64,000 nt of DNA, from positions 509,541-573,540 of the forward strand of contig NZ_JALMDK010000002.1 of NCBI RefSeq assembly GCF_023094165.1, given 5' to 3'. Of this stretch, positions 33,085-41,719 are shown in pieces. Under the pieces are notes generated by a model that made no database searches, was not told the origin of the DNA, and was given only the letters and a program-made list of their open reading frames with translations. A program made the position numbers and the translations under genes. This DNA comes from Crossiella sp. S99.2. GTDB lineage: Bacteria > Actinomycetota > Actinomycetes > Mycobacteriales > Pseudonocardiaceae. Each line of letters starts with the position of its first letter. Positions within the stretch are counted from its first letter, which is position 1.

Positions 33085-34467
33085 GTGACTGGGGACCCCG
33101 ATGCCGTGCGCGTCGACACCGACAAGCCGCCCAGTCCTGGCCTCCGGGCCAGGCTGGGGCGCGTCCTGCTGGACACCAGACCGCTGAAAAACACGGCGTA
33201 CCGGCGGTTGTGGCTGTCCAGCACGATCACCGTGATCGGCTCCCAGCTCACCACCGTCGCCGTGCCCAAGCAGTTGTACGACCTGACCGGCTCGTCCGCC
33301 TATGTCGGACTGGCCGGTCTTTTCGGTGTGGTGCCACTGATCGTCTTCGGCATCTGGGGCGGCGCCGTCGCGGACACCGTGGACCGGCGGAAACTGTTGC
33401 TGGTCACCAACAGCGGCGTGGCGATCACCTCGGTGTTGTTGTGGGTGCAGGCGATCACCGGCATCGGTTCGGTGTGGGCGGTGCTCGGCTTGTTCGCGGT
33501 GCAGCAGGCGTTCTTCGCGATGAACATGCCCGCGCGCAGCGCCGCCATCGCCCGGCTGGTGCCGCTGGACCAGTTGCCCGCCGCGCAGGCGCTGGGCTCC
33601 ACCATGTTCATGTTCGCCGCGGTGTTCGGGCCGCTGGCCGCGGGCTCGCTGATCGCGGTGCTCGGACTGTCCACTTTGTACTTGATCGACGCGATCGCGT
33701 TGTGCGCCACGCTCTGGGCGGTGTGGAAGCTGCCGCCGATGCCGCCGCTGAACGGTCCGGCGCGACGAGCGGGACTGGGCGATGTGCTCGACGGTTTCCG
33801 CAACCTGGTCGGCCAGAAGGTGCTGCTGGCCTCCTTCCTGCTGGACATCATCGCCATGGTCGCCGGCCTGCCGAGGGCGCTGTACCCGGAGATGGCGGTG
33901 CGCACCTTCGGCGATCCCGAGGGCGGCGGTTTCGCGCTGGGCTGGCTGTACGCGGCGATGCCGCTGGGCGCGGGCCTGTTCGGCCTGGTCTCCGGCTGGA
34001 GTTCCCGGGTCTCCCGGCACGGCGTTGCGCTGACCTTCGCGATTATCGGCTGGGGGCTGGCCATCATCGGGCTGGGCCTGGCCACCGAGTTGTGGGTGGC
34101 GGTGCTGTTCCTGGCGCTGGGCGGCGCGGCCGACGTGGTCAGCATGATCTTCCGCGGCGCGATGCTGCAGCAGGCGGTCACCGACGATATGCGTGGCCGG
34201 ACCCAGGGCGTGTTCACCGTGGTGGTGGCGGGCGGGCCGCGGTTCGCCGACCTGGCGCACGGCACCGCGGGCGCGGCCTTCGGCACCGCGATCGCGGTCT
34301 CCGGCGGCGGCGTGCTGGTGATCGTGCTGACCGTGATCGCGGTGCTGTGCATCCCGGTGATCTGGCGCTACCGCGCGCCGACCGCCGCTGTTGATCAGCC
34401 CGCTGTTGATCAGCCCAATGTGGACAGTGTGGTGGCCAAGGAGAAGCCCAGCAGCAACGGCCAGTAG
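33085..34467 (+). CDS. MFS transporter (EntS-like)
   Basis: A 460-residue major facilitator of the same branch as the one at 10143-11504: KNTAYRRLWLSSTITVIGSQLTTVAVPKQLYDLTGSS in helix 1 and FGIWGGAVADTVDRRKLLL as the motif-A loop. About twelve helices are followed by a hydrophilic tail with repeated VDQPA. GTG 33085 has TAACAT ending 7 bases upstream (leaderless pattern) and no ribosome binding site. The last 58 bases overlap the end of the convergent channel-like gene. The substrate is unknown, and no regulator gene adjoins it. Confidence 0.82.
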   Translation: MTGDPDAVRVDTDKPPSPGLRARLGRVLLDTRPLKNTAYRRLWLSSTITVIGSQLTTVAVPKQLYDLTGSSAYVGLAGLFGVVPLIVFGIWGGAVADTVDRRKLLLVTNSGVAITSVLLWVQAITGIGSVWAVLGLFAVQQAFFAMNMPARSAAIARLVPLDQLPAAQALGSTMFMFAAVFGPLAAGSLIAVLGLSTLYLIDAIALCATLWAVWKLPPMPPLNGPARRAGLGDVLDGFRNLVGQKVLLASFLLDIIAMVAGLPRALYPEMAVRTFGDPEGGGFALGWLYAAMPLGAGLFGLVSGWSSRVSRHGVALTFAIIGWGLAIIGLGLATELWVAVLFLALGGAADVVSMIFRGAMLQQAVTDDMRGRTQGVFTVVVAGGPRFADLAHGTAGAAFGTAIAVSGGGVLVIVLTVIAVLCIPVIWRYRAPTAAVDQPAVDQPNVDSVVAKEKPSSNGQ

Positions 34468-35696
34468 AGCAGCCTCGGCGCCAAGTTGTCCCGCCAGCGG
34501 ATCAGCGCGATCGGGGTGCGCGCGGTGACCAGCAACGCGTTGATCGCGCTGATCAGCACCACCAGGTAGAGCCCGAAGGAAAAATATTCCAGGTACACGA
34601 TGCCGGGTGCGGCGGTGGCCTCGCGGATCGCGTTCTGCCGCACCGCGACCACCAGCACCATGCTCACCGCGAAGCTGATCACGCCGAAGCTGGTGAAGCC
34701 GACGAAGGTGCGCCGCAGCTCATCGCCGTTGGTGGTGATGAACAGCGCGGCGAAGACCAGCACCGCGATGAACCCGATCGGCACCAGTGTCTCGAACAGC
34801 GGGCCGTGGAACTGGCGGTTGACCAGCAGGTTGAAGTACAGCTCAGGGAACGGCGGCCGGTCGGTGTAGCGGCCGAGGCCGAAGTTGGTGGTGTAGCTGT
34901 GTTTGGAGAAGCTGAACGCGGTGGACTGCGGCTGCCAGCGCGCGGTGACGAACTGCGGGTCCAGGCCGTGCATGCGTTCGGGCTGCCAGGGCTGCGGGTA
35001 GGCGCGGAAGTCCGGCACCAGCAGCACGCCCCGGTTGAAGTCCGGGTGCCACATCCGGATCCACACGTCCTGGCGGTCCAGGGGGTAGCGGGAGTAGTCG
35101 AACTTCTGCACGAACGCGGTCTTGAAGTACCAGCCGATCACCTCGGCGTCGCCGTCCCGGTGCCGGTATGCCTGCCGGGTCGGGTAGGAGTCGTCGGCCT
35201 CGGGCAGCACCACGCCACGGGTCAGCCCCGGCGGCAGGCTGTCCGCGTAGCGCTGCCAGACATAGCCGCTGACCTGCACCTCGTTGCTGGCGGCGAACCG
35301 GATCGACTCCAGGTAGACCCCGGTGGGGATCTGCGCCGGGGTACTGCCCGGCGGCAGTTCGCCCGCCAGGTAGGCCGCGGACTCCTCGGCGGAGCGGACC
35401 ACCTTGCCGATCACCACCTGCTGGTCCTTCTCGTGCACCTGGTTCCACACCACGACCAGTCCGGCCAGGCAGAACAGGCTGAAGGCGGCCGAGCACACCC
35501 AGTACCGCCACGCCTGCCGCCCGAACGGCCGGACCAGCAGCACCACCACACCGGTCAGGCAGAGCAGCGCGGTGAGCACCCGGGGCGCCAGTTCCCGGCC
35601 GTGCTCGAACACCGAGAGCAGCACGAACGCGGTGGCGCTGAGCACGCACAGCCCGGCGACGGCCCAGTCCACCCGGCGGTACCGCTCCTGCCCCAT
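34410..35696 (-). CDS. Membrane protein resembling pentameric ligand-gated ion channels
   Basis: A 428-residue protein with about seven predicted membrane helices: three at the N-terminus (about 11-30, 40-56, 66-84), a 215-residue extracellular beta-rich region (85-300), then four (302-321, 330-352, 369-392, 406-424). The extracellular region has pLGIC-like phrases: IPTGVYLESIRFAASNEVQV with a following VWQRYAD, and KFDYSRYPLDRQDVWIRMW (201-216), resembling the FPxDxQ loop. The first of the last four helices has the conserved Pro306 (LVPIGFIAVL), as in GLIC. The three extra N-terminal helices are not usual. It could instead be a sensor-like relative that does not conduct. Leaderless-type start: CACTGT ends 7 bases before ATG. 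Confidence 0.6.
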   Translation of the reverse strand: MGQERYRRVDWAVAGLCVLSATAFVLLSVFEHGRELAPRVLTALLCLTGVVVLLVRPFGRQAWRYWVCSAAFSLFCLAGLVVVWNQVHEKDQQVVIGKVVRSAEESAAYLAGELPPGSTPAQIPTGVYLESIRFAASNEVQVSGYVWQRYADSLPPGLTRGVVLPEADDSYPTRQAYRHRDGDAEVIGWYFKTAFVQKFDYSRYPLDRQDVWIRMWHPDFNRGVLLVPDFRAYPQPWQPERMHGLDPQFVTARWQPQSTAFSFSKHSYTTNFGLGRYTDRPPFPELYFNLLVNRQFHGPLFETLVPIGFIAVLVFAALFITTNGDELRRTFVGFTSFGVISFAVSMVLVVAVRQNAIREATAAPGIVYLEYFSFGLYLVVLISAINALLVTARTPIALIRWRDNLAPRLLYWPLLLGFSLATTLSTLG

Positions 35697-35749
35697 GCGG
35701 GCCACAGTGGCGTGATCACCGGGTCCGTGCCCAGTGGGCCAGGCCAGGT

Positions 35750-36652
35750 TCAGCCGGTCGGGGAAGCCAGTGCCCGCACCAGGATGCCGGTGAGCAGCGC
35801 GGCGCAGCGGCCGTCGGGGTCCAGGTCCGGGTCGTAGATGCCGAGGTCCAGGCCGAGGCAGCCCGGCGCATGCAGCAGTCCGGCGAGCAGGTCGGTCAGC
35901 TCTGCGGCGGTGAGCCCGCCAGGGTTGGGCGAGTCCACCGCGGGCATCAGGCTCGCGTCCAGGGTGTCCACGTCCAGGTGGATCCAGAACCCGTCCAGCC
36001 CGGCGAAGCGGTCCCTGGTCCAGGCCGCCACCTCGGGTGCGCCCAGCGCCCGGATGTCCTTGGCGGTGCGCACGCCGATGTCCGTTGTGGACAGTTCGGT
36101 GAGGTCTGACTCGTCCTCCGGGCCTATGCCCAGCAGCACCGCGTCCGCGTCGGCGACCAGGGGGCGCAGGCCGTCCAGATCGGTGAGGTCGGCCTGCCCG
36201 CGACCGGTGACCAGGGCCAGGACCTCGCCGCCCGCCGCGCCGACCCGGTCGGAGTTGCCCGGGTGCCGGAAGTCCGAGTGACCGTCCACATAGGCCAGTC
36301 CGAACCGGCCGGATCGCCGTCGCAGCGCCAGCATCGGGCCGAGCGCGATCGAGCATTCACCGCCGAGCACCAGGGCCAGCTCACCCCGTTCGTGGATGGC
36401 GTCGACCCGGTCGGCCAGCTTCCGCGCGTAGTCCGCGATCTGCGCCGCGTGGAAGACGCCGTCGCCTTCCTGCCAGTCGCCCCGGTCGTAGCGCGGGGCC
36501 ACCAGGCAGCCGGCGTCCCTGGCGTCGAGCCTGGTCAGCAGGCCCGCGTCGCGCAGCGCGCAGGGCGCCTTGGCGCAGCCGGGCACGGTGCCCGGCGCCG
36601 GCGGGCGCAGGCCCAGGTTGGCTGGCGCGTCCAGCACCGCGATGGTCCGCAT
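35750..36652 (-). CDS. Arginase/ureohydrolase family protein
   Basis: A 300-residue ureohydrolase-fold protein. The binuclear manganese motifs are GGECS (where most family members have GGDHS), DGHSD (complete) and DVDTLD (complete), with FGLAYVDGHSDFRHP and GFWIHLDVDTLDASLMPAVDSPNPGGLT clearly aligned. The first metal histidine is replaced by cysteine, which occurs in some actinobacterial arginase-like proteins and may alter metal use. Substrates could be arginine, agmatine, a guanidino acid or formiminoglutamate. It is divergent from the ABC ATPase gene, 69 bases away. The family is certain; the substrate is not. Confidence 0.82.
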   Translation of the reverse strand: MRTIAVLDAPANLGLRPPAPGTVPGCAKAPCALRDAGLLTRLDARDAGCLVAPRYDRGDWQEGDGVFHAAQIADYARKLADRVDAIHERGELALVLGGECSIALGPMLALRRRSGRFGLAYVDGHSDFRHPGNSDRVGAAGGEVLALVTGRGQADLTDLDGLRPLVADADAVLLGIGPEDESDLTELSTTDIGVRTAKDIRALGAPEVAAWTRDRFAGLDGFWIHLDVDTLDASLMPAVDSPNPGGLTAAELTDLLAGLLHAPGCLGLDLGIYDPDLDPDGRCAALLTGILVRALASPTG

Positions 36653-36721
36653 AGGACGTACTCATACCCGACACGGTGGAATCAGCCCACCGAGTTGTGC
36701 CAGGGCGGCTACGGTGGGCCG

Positions 36722-37600
36722 GTGCTCACTGCGTGGGGCCTGACCAAGGCCTATGAGGGACGTACGGTTGTCGATCAGGTGAGTTTCGAACTCCAGCCCG
36801 GCACCGTGACGGCCTTCCTCGGGCCCAACGGGGCGGGCAAGTCGACCACCCTGCGGATGATCACCGGACTCACCGTGCCGAACGCCGGCCGGGCCGTGGT
36901 GGCCGGTCGCCCGTTCACCGCCTGGCCCAACCCCTCGCACGTGGCCGGGGTGCTGCTGGACGCCGCCGCGGTGCACCCTGGCCGCAGTGGCCGCGGGCAC
37001 CTGCGGATGGCCGCCACCCTGGCCGGGGTGCCACCCCGGCGCGCGGACGAGGTCCTGGAGACGGTGGGCCTGGCCGACGCGGCCACCCGCAAGATCGGCA
37101 AGTACAGCCTCGGCATGCGCCAGCGGCTGGGCATCGCACACGCGTTGCTCACCGATCCGCCGCTGCTGGTGCTGGACGAGCCGATCAACGGCCTGGACCC
37201 CGAGGGCATCCGCTCGGTGCGCAACCTGCTGCGCGGGCACGCGGCCAGGGGCGGCACGGTGCTGCTGTCCAGCCACGTGCTCTCCGAGGTGGACCAGACC
37301 GCGGACCGGGTGCTGGTGATCGGCAACGGCCGCATCGTCGCCGACGGCCCACTGTCCACGCTGACCACCTCCTCGCGCTCGCTGGTGCGTGCCAGGGACA
37401 TGAACAAGCTCGCGGAGACCCTGCAACGGGCCGGGATCGCGATCCAGCCCGCGCCAGACGGCCAGATGGCCGCGCACGCCTCGGTCGACCAAGTCTCCGA
37501 CATCACCTTCGCCGCCGGCATCCCGTTGCTGGGCCTGCGCGAGGAACAGATGAACCTGGAGGACCTGTTCTTCCGGCTCACCGGGGGAGGAACGGCATGA
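36722..37600 (+). CDS. ABC transporter ATPase (ABC-2 exporter type)
   Basis: A 292-residue ATPase of the DrrA/CcmA exporter branch. Walker A GPNGAGKST is at 34-42, a YSLGMRQRLGIAHALL signature follows, Walker B is LLVLDEPINGLDPEG, and the switch is LLSSHVLSEVDQTADRV. The C-terminal extension has ITFAAGIPLLGLREEQMNLEDLFFRLTG. GTG 36722 has TACGGT ending 6 bases upstream, a leaderless pattern. Its stop overlaps the permease start by 4 bases, so the two form one exporter. The substrate may be a drug, lipid or peptide and is unknown. Confidence 0.88.
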   Translation: MLTAWGLTKAYEGRTVVDQVSFELQPGTVTAFLGPNGAGKSTTLRMITGLTVPNAGRAVVAGRPFTAWPNPSHVAGVLLDAAAVHPGRSGRGHLRMAATLAGVPPRRADEVLETVGLADAATRKIGKYSLGMRQRLGIAHALLTDPPLLVLDEPINGLDPEGIRSVRNLLRGHAARGGTVLLSSHVLSEVDQTADRVLVIGNGRIVADGPLSTLTTSSRSLVRARDMNKLAETLQRAGIAIQPAPDGQMAAHASVDQVSDITFAAGIPLLGLREEQMNLEDLFFRLTGGGTA

Positions 37601-38640
37601 CCCACGGCTACCCAGGCGGCCAGCCCGCACCGGGCTACCCGCCCCAGCCCACCGGCCCGCAGCCGATGCCCGGCGGCTACCCGCCCCAGCCCACCGGTCC
37701 GCAGGGCTATCCGCCCCAGCAGCCCGGTTTCCCACCCGGCCCGCACACCGGCGGCCAGCCCGCGCTCCATCCCGGTCAGCACCCCGGCTCGCCGGGACCG
37801 CACACCGGCCAGCAGCCCGCCGTGCCCTCCGGCCAGCCAGGTCAACTGCCCGGCCGGCCGGTCCAGGGCCACTCCGGTCCACTGTCCACCGGCCCGTGGG
37901 CCGAGCGGGCGGCCAAGCCGGCGAGCTTCCTGCGCCTGGTCCTGGTGGAGTTCCGCAAGCTGGTCGGCACCCGCTCGGACAAGATCGTGCTGGCCTTCGC
38001 GCCGCTGTTCCTCATCGGCGTGCTGTGCCTGATCATCCTGCCGCAGTTCTACCTGCGCTCGGCCTCCGACCAGATCCTGCCCAACCTGCTCGGCGTGCAG
38101 CTCGGCCAGCTGCTGCTGTTCGTCGCGGTGATCAAACTGGTCGCCGGGGAATGGCAGTACAAGAGCGTGCAGCCGACGCTGCTGGTGCAGCCCTCCCGGC
38201 TGCGCTACATGCTCGCCCAGGTCTCGGTGCTGGTCGGGGTGTGGCTGGCAGGCACCCTGGTGACCTTCATCGCCGGTCCGCTGCTGGTGAAGACGCGCAC
38301 CGCGATGAACGTGCAGTCCTACTGGCTGGGCATGCGGCCCGGCTGGACGCTCGGCGTGATCGGGCTGGCCACCGCGCTGGTGCTGCTGTCCGCGATGGTG
38401 ATCGCCACCCTGATCCCGAACACCGCGGCCGCGGTCACCGTGTTCTTCGTGGCGGTGCCGCTGCTGACCTTCGCCAGGGCCGGGCTGCCCGAGATCATCG
38501 GCCTGATCTACCCGCTGGAAGCGGCCTACGCGATGGCCGGGCTGGGCGCCGGGGCAGCGCAGACCATCGTCTCGGTGCTGCTCTGGCTCGGCCTGCTGGG
38601 CTTCGGCGGGCTGGTGGTCAGCAGGCGCGACGCCGGCTGA
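37597..38640 (+). CDS. ABC-2 permease with Pro/Gly/Gln-rich N-terminal tail
   Basis: A 347-residue permease. The first about 105 residues are a low-complexity cytoplasmic tail with repeated GYPPQPTGPQ and GPHTGGQPA units. Six membrane segments of the ABC-2 type follow, starting FLRLVLVEFRKLVGTRSDKIVLAFAPLFLIGVLCLIIL and including GEWQYKSVQPTLLVQPSRLRYMLAQ. It is coupled to the ATPase gene by a 4-base overlap. Similar proline-rich tails occur on actinobacterial membrane proteins and may recruit partners or tolerate length variation; that is inference. Confidence 0.85.
   Translation: MTHGYPGGQPAPGYPPQPTGPQPMPGGYPPQPTGPQGYPPQQPGFPPGPHTGGQPALHPGQHPGSPGPHTGQQPAVPSGQPGQLPGRPVQGHSGPLSTGPWAERAAKPASFLRLVLVEFRKLVGTRSDKIVLAFAPLFLIGVLCLIILPQFYLRSASDQILPNLLGVQLGQLLLFVAVIKLVAGEWQYKSVQPTLLVQPSRLRYMLAQVSVLVGVWLAGTLVTFIAGPLLVKTRTAMNVQSYWLGMRPGWTLGVIGLATALVLLSAMVIATLIPNTAAAVTVFFVAVPLLTFARAGLPEIIGLIYPLEAAYAMAGLGAGAAQTIVSVLLWLGLLGFGGLVVSRRDAG
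37635..37704 (+). repeat. Tandem 28-base coding repeat in the permease tail
   Basis: Two 28-base copies (37635-37662 and 37677-37704) differ at one base and encode the YPPQPTGPQ unit. A degenerate third unit follows. Such repeats can slip and change tail length. Confidence 0.7.
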
Positions 38641-38643
38641 GCC

Positions 38644-39288
38644 TCAGCGCTTGCGGCTGCCGCCGTCGGGATCGATGGCGGCCAGCACCTTGGTGGCGAA
38701 CTCGCGGGCGCGTGGGCAGAGCCGGTCCCGGCTGGTGACCGGGTCGAACTTCTCATCCAGCTTGCGCTGCACCTCGGCGTCCTTGTCCGGGACGTACATG
38801 GTGACCTTGAACGGGGTGGACGAGCCGGTGTCCACCACCAGGTCGCAGCTGGCGTTGTCATAGCCCAGGGTCTGCACCGCGTAGTAGCGCTCGGCCAGGA
38901 TCAGCCGCTCGAAGTAGCGGCCGGTGGCGTCGTCGCCTTTCCACACGTCGGAGAAGAACTTCTCCTCGGACTTGCGGTCGCTCTGCTTGTACTGGGCGAT
39001 GGAGTACTCGCCCCACTCCTCCTTGCCGATGCAGGAGGAGTTGCCGAACCCGGTCTTGGGCATGGCGGTCAGCCCGAGCAGGCTGGTGATGTTCTGCGGC
39101 AGCGTCTTGCAGGTGTTGTCGAAGACCGGCGGCCTGCTCTTCTGGAAGTCCAGGTTGTCGTAGGCGATCGCGTCCCGCTCCAGTGCGGGGGCGGGCGCGC
39201 CCAGCGCGGGTTCCGGCGGTGAGGTGCAGGCCGAGGCCACCGCGACGGTGGCCAGCATGGCGGAGACCAGGACTGCGCGCTTGCCCAT
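38644..39288 (-). CDS. Lipoprotein, DUF3558-like
   Basis: A 214-residue lipoprotein with lipobox ASAC (Cys21). Mature-region features resemble the actinobacterial DUF3558 group: NTCKTLPQNITSLLGL, then SSCIGKEEW (a small, regularly spaced Cys/Trp pattern), an alternating beta region, and a final Cys in RLCPRAREFATKVL typical of this group's C-terminus. The upstream sequence has TGAACT ending 7 bases before ATG, a leaderless pattern. It converges on the ABC-2 permease stop with only 3 bases between. Role unknown; such lipoproteins are usually of unassigned surface function. Confidence 0.65.
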   Translation of the reverse strand: MGKRAVLVSAMLATVAVASACTSPPEPALGAPAPALERDAIAYDNLDFQKSRPPVFDNTCKTLPQNITSLLGLTAMPKTGFGNSSCIGKEEWGEYSIAQYKQSDRKSEEKFFSDVWKGDDATGRYFERLILAERYYAVQTLGYDNASCDLVVDTGSSTPFKVTMYVPDKDAEVQRKLDEKFDPVTSRDRLCPRAREFATKVLAAIDPDGGSRKR

Positions 39289-39399
39289 GCCCGGTAGTTC
39301 AGCACATTCGGCCCAGCAGGGTGACGATTTGGTGTACCTAGTTCGAAACACGGTCGGGTGGCTCCCAGCACTCGCTGTGACCAGGCACACTTTTTGGTT

Positions 39400-40791
39400 A
39401 TGGCGAGCGAAGCGAAAGCCCAGGGGGCTCCCGACACGAACGCCGGTCAGCCCGAGCTGAAGCGGGCCATCGGGTCGAAGCTGCTGCTGTTCTTCGTGAT
39501 CGGCGACATCCTCGGCACCGGTGTGTACGCGCTGACCGGGACGGTGGCAGGCAAGGTCGGCGGGGCGCTGTGGGTGCCCTTCCTGCTGGCCTTCGTGGTG
39601 GCCTTCCTGACCGCGTTCAGTTACCTGGAACTGGTCGGCAAGTACCCGAAGGCCGCGGGCGCGGCGCTGTACACCAACCGCGCCTTCCGGATGCCGTTCC
39701 TGACCTTCATGGTGGCCTTCGCGGTGATGTGCTCCGGCATCACCTCGGCCTCCTCGGCGGCGGTGGCCTTCGGCGGCACCTACCTCAAGGCGTTCGTGGA
39801 GACCCCCGGCCCGTGGGTGGCCATCGGGTTCCTCGCGCTGCTCGCCTTCATCAACTTCCGCGGTGTCGGCGAGTCGGTCAAGGCCAACGTGGTGCTCACC
39901 ATCATCGAGCTGTCCGGCCTGCTGATCGTGATCGGCATCGGCGTCTACGCGGTGTACAACGGGATGGGCGAGCCGTCCCGGCTGATCGAGTTCAACACCG
40001 CCGACCAGAGCACGCTGATCGCGATCACCTCGGCCACCTCGCTGGCCTTCTTCGCCATGGTCGGGTTCGAGGACTCGGTGAACATGGCCGAGGAGTGCAA
40101 GGACCCGGTGCGGATCTTCCCGCGCTCGATGCTGATGGGCATGGGCATCGCGGGCTCGGTCTACCTGCTGGTCGCGATCACCTCCTCGCTGCTGGTGCCC
40201 GCTGGCGACCTCGCGGCGGCCAAGAGCAGCGCGTTGCTGAAGGTGGTCCAGATCGGCGCACCGGCCTTCCCGCTGGCGCTGTTCGCCTTCATCGGCATGT
40301 TCGCGGTGGCCAACTCGGCGCTGATCAACATGCTGATGGCCAGCAGGCTCGTCTACGGCATGGCCAACGAGCGGATCATCCCGATGCCCTTCGGCAAGGT
40401 GCACCAGACCCGGCGCACCCCGTGGATCGCGATCCTGTTCACCAGCATCATCGCGGTGATCCTGGTGTCCACCCTGGACATCAGCATCCTGGGCGGCACC
40501 ACCGCGCTGCTACTGCTGATCGTGTTCACCATCGTCAACGTGGCCTGCCTGGTGCTGCGCAAGGAGAAGGCCGGGCACAAGCACTTCAGGGCGCCCACCA
40601 TCGTGCCCATCCTGGGCGCGGTGACCTGCGCTTACCTGGCGCTGCCGTTCTCCGGACGGCCGTGGGACGACTACAAACTGGCCGGCATCCTGCTCGGCGT
40701 CGGCCTGCTGCTGTGGTTCGTCAACTGGCTGTTCGTCCGCCGGAACAACGGCAAGATCACCTTCGACGCCGCCAACCTCGGCAAGAACTAG
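39400..40791 (+). CDS. APC-family amino acid permease
   Basis: A 463-residue transporter of the amino acid-polyamine-organocation superfamily with about twelve helices. The N-terminal substrate loop is IGSKLLLFFVIGDILGTGVYALTGTVAGKVGGALWVPFLLAF, and helix 6 carries ATSLAFFAMVGFEDSVNMAEECKDPVRIFPRSM, the consensus region of cationic and neutral amino-acid carriers. No ribosome binding site precedes ATG 39400, but CACACT ends 8 bases upstream. It is divergent from the lipoprotein gene and lies 22 bases before the epimerase. The amino acid carried is not predictable here. Confidence 0.87.
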   Translation: MASEAKAQGAPDTNAGQPELKRAIGSKLLLFFVIGDILGTGVYALTGTVAGKVGGALWVPFLLAFVVAFLTAFSYLELVGKYPKAAGAALYTNRAFRMPFLTFMVAFAVMCSGITSASSAAVAFGGTYLKAFVETPGPWVAIGFLALLAFINFRGVGESVKANVVLTIIELSGLLIVIGIGVYAVYNGMGEPSRLIEFNTADQSTLIAITSATSLAFFAMVGFEDSVNMAEECKDPVRIFPRSMLMGMGIAGSVYLLVAITSSLLVPAGDLAAAKSSALLKVVQIGAPAFPLALFAFIGMFAVANSALINMLMASRLVYGMANERIIPMPFGKVHQTRRTPWIAILFTSIIAVILVSTLDISILGGTTALLLLIVFTIVNVACLVLRKEKAGHKHFRAPTIVPILGAVTCAYLALPFSGRPWDDYKLAGILLGVGLLLWFVNWLFVRRNNGKITFDAANLGKN

Positions 40792-40813
40792 AGCCCGTGT
40801 TTGACTGCTCGCC

Positions 40814-41719
40814 GTGACGGTGAATGGCGAGCAGTACGAGATCACCGACGGCCCGGTCCGGGCGGTGATCAACGAGGTGGGGGCGGCGCCGCGGATCCTG
40901 GAGATCGGCGGCCTGCCCTACCTGGAAACCTATCCCGATGAGCACACTCCGCCGATGGGTTGCGGCGCGGTCCTGGTGCCCTGGCCCAACCGGGTGGGCG
41001 GCGGGCGCTGGACCCACGCGGGACAGACCCAGCAGCTCGCGCTGACCGAACCGGCCCGCGGCAACGCCAGCCACGGCCTGCTCCGGTACACCTCCTGGCA
41101 GCCGGAAGCCCGCTCCGCCGCGGAGATCACCCTGGGCGCGGACGTCAACGTGCAGCCCGGCTGGCCGGTCCGGCTGCGCGCCACGGTGACCTACCGGGTG
41201 CACGCCGAGGGCCTGACCGTCACGCACACGGTGGCCAACCGCGGGCACCGGGAGATCCCGTTCGGCGTGGGCGCGCACCCGTACCCGCGGGCGGCCGCGG
41301 CCGCCACCGACGACTGCACCCTGGAACTGGCCGCCACCACCGCGGTCGAACTGGACCCCGAGCGCAAGATCCCCACCGGCGCGCCGGCCCCGATCGCCGG
41401 CACCGACCTGGACTTCCGCACCGCCCGCCCACTGCGCGGCGTCGAGCTGGACACCGCCTTCGGCGGCTGCCTGCCCGGCGCGGACGGCCTGGTGCACCAC
41501 GTGCTGCGCGGCCCCGGCGGCGGCGTGGAGCTGTGGGCGGACCCGGTGTTCTCCTGGGTGCAGGTCTACACCCCCGACGGCTTCCCGGACCGGGGCCGGG
41601 CGGTGGCCATCGAGCCGATGACCTGCCCGCCGGACGCGCTGAACAACGGCCTGGACCTGATCACCCTCGAACCAGGGCAGACCTGGTCGGGGAGCTGGGG
41701 GATCAGAGCAGTCGGTTGA
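40814..41719 (+). CDS. Aldose 1-epimerase family protein
   Basis: A 301-residue galactose-mutarotase-fold protein. The substrate-binding phrases are LVPWPNRVGGGRWTHAGQTQQLALTEPARGNASHGLLR, with its histidine, then FGVGAHPYPR (catalytic-type histidine) and AIEPMTCPPDALNNG with the catalytic glutamate (EPMTCPPDA). It would interconvert alpha and beta anomers of a hexose or related sugar. GTG 40814 has no Shine-Dalgarno site. The last 17 bases overlap the convergent hydrolase gene. The sugar is not defined. Confidence 0.85.
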   Translation: MTVNGEQYEITDGPVRAVINEVGAAPRILEIGGLPYLETYPDEHTPPMGCGAVLVPWPNRVGGGRWTHAGQTQQLALTEPARGNASHGLLRYTSWQPEARSAAEITLGADVNVQPGWPVRLRATVTYRVHAEGLTVTHTVANRGHREIPFGVGAHPYPRAAAAATDDCTLELAATTAVELDPERKIPTGAPAPIAGTDLDFRTARPLRGVELDTAFGGCLPGADGLVHHVLRGPGGGVELWADPVFSWVQVYTPDGFPDRGRAVAIEPMTCPPDALNNGLDLITLEPGQTWSGSWGIRAVG

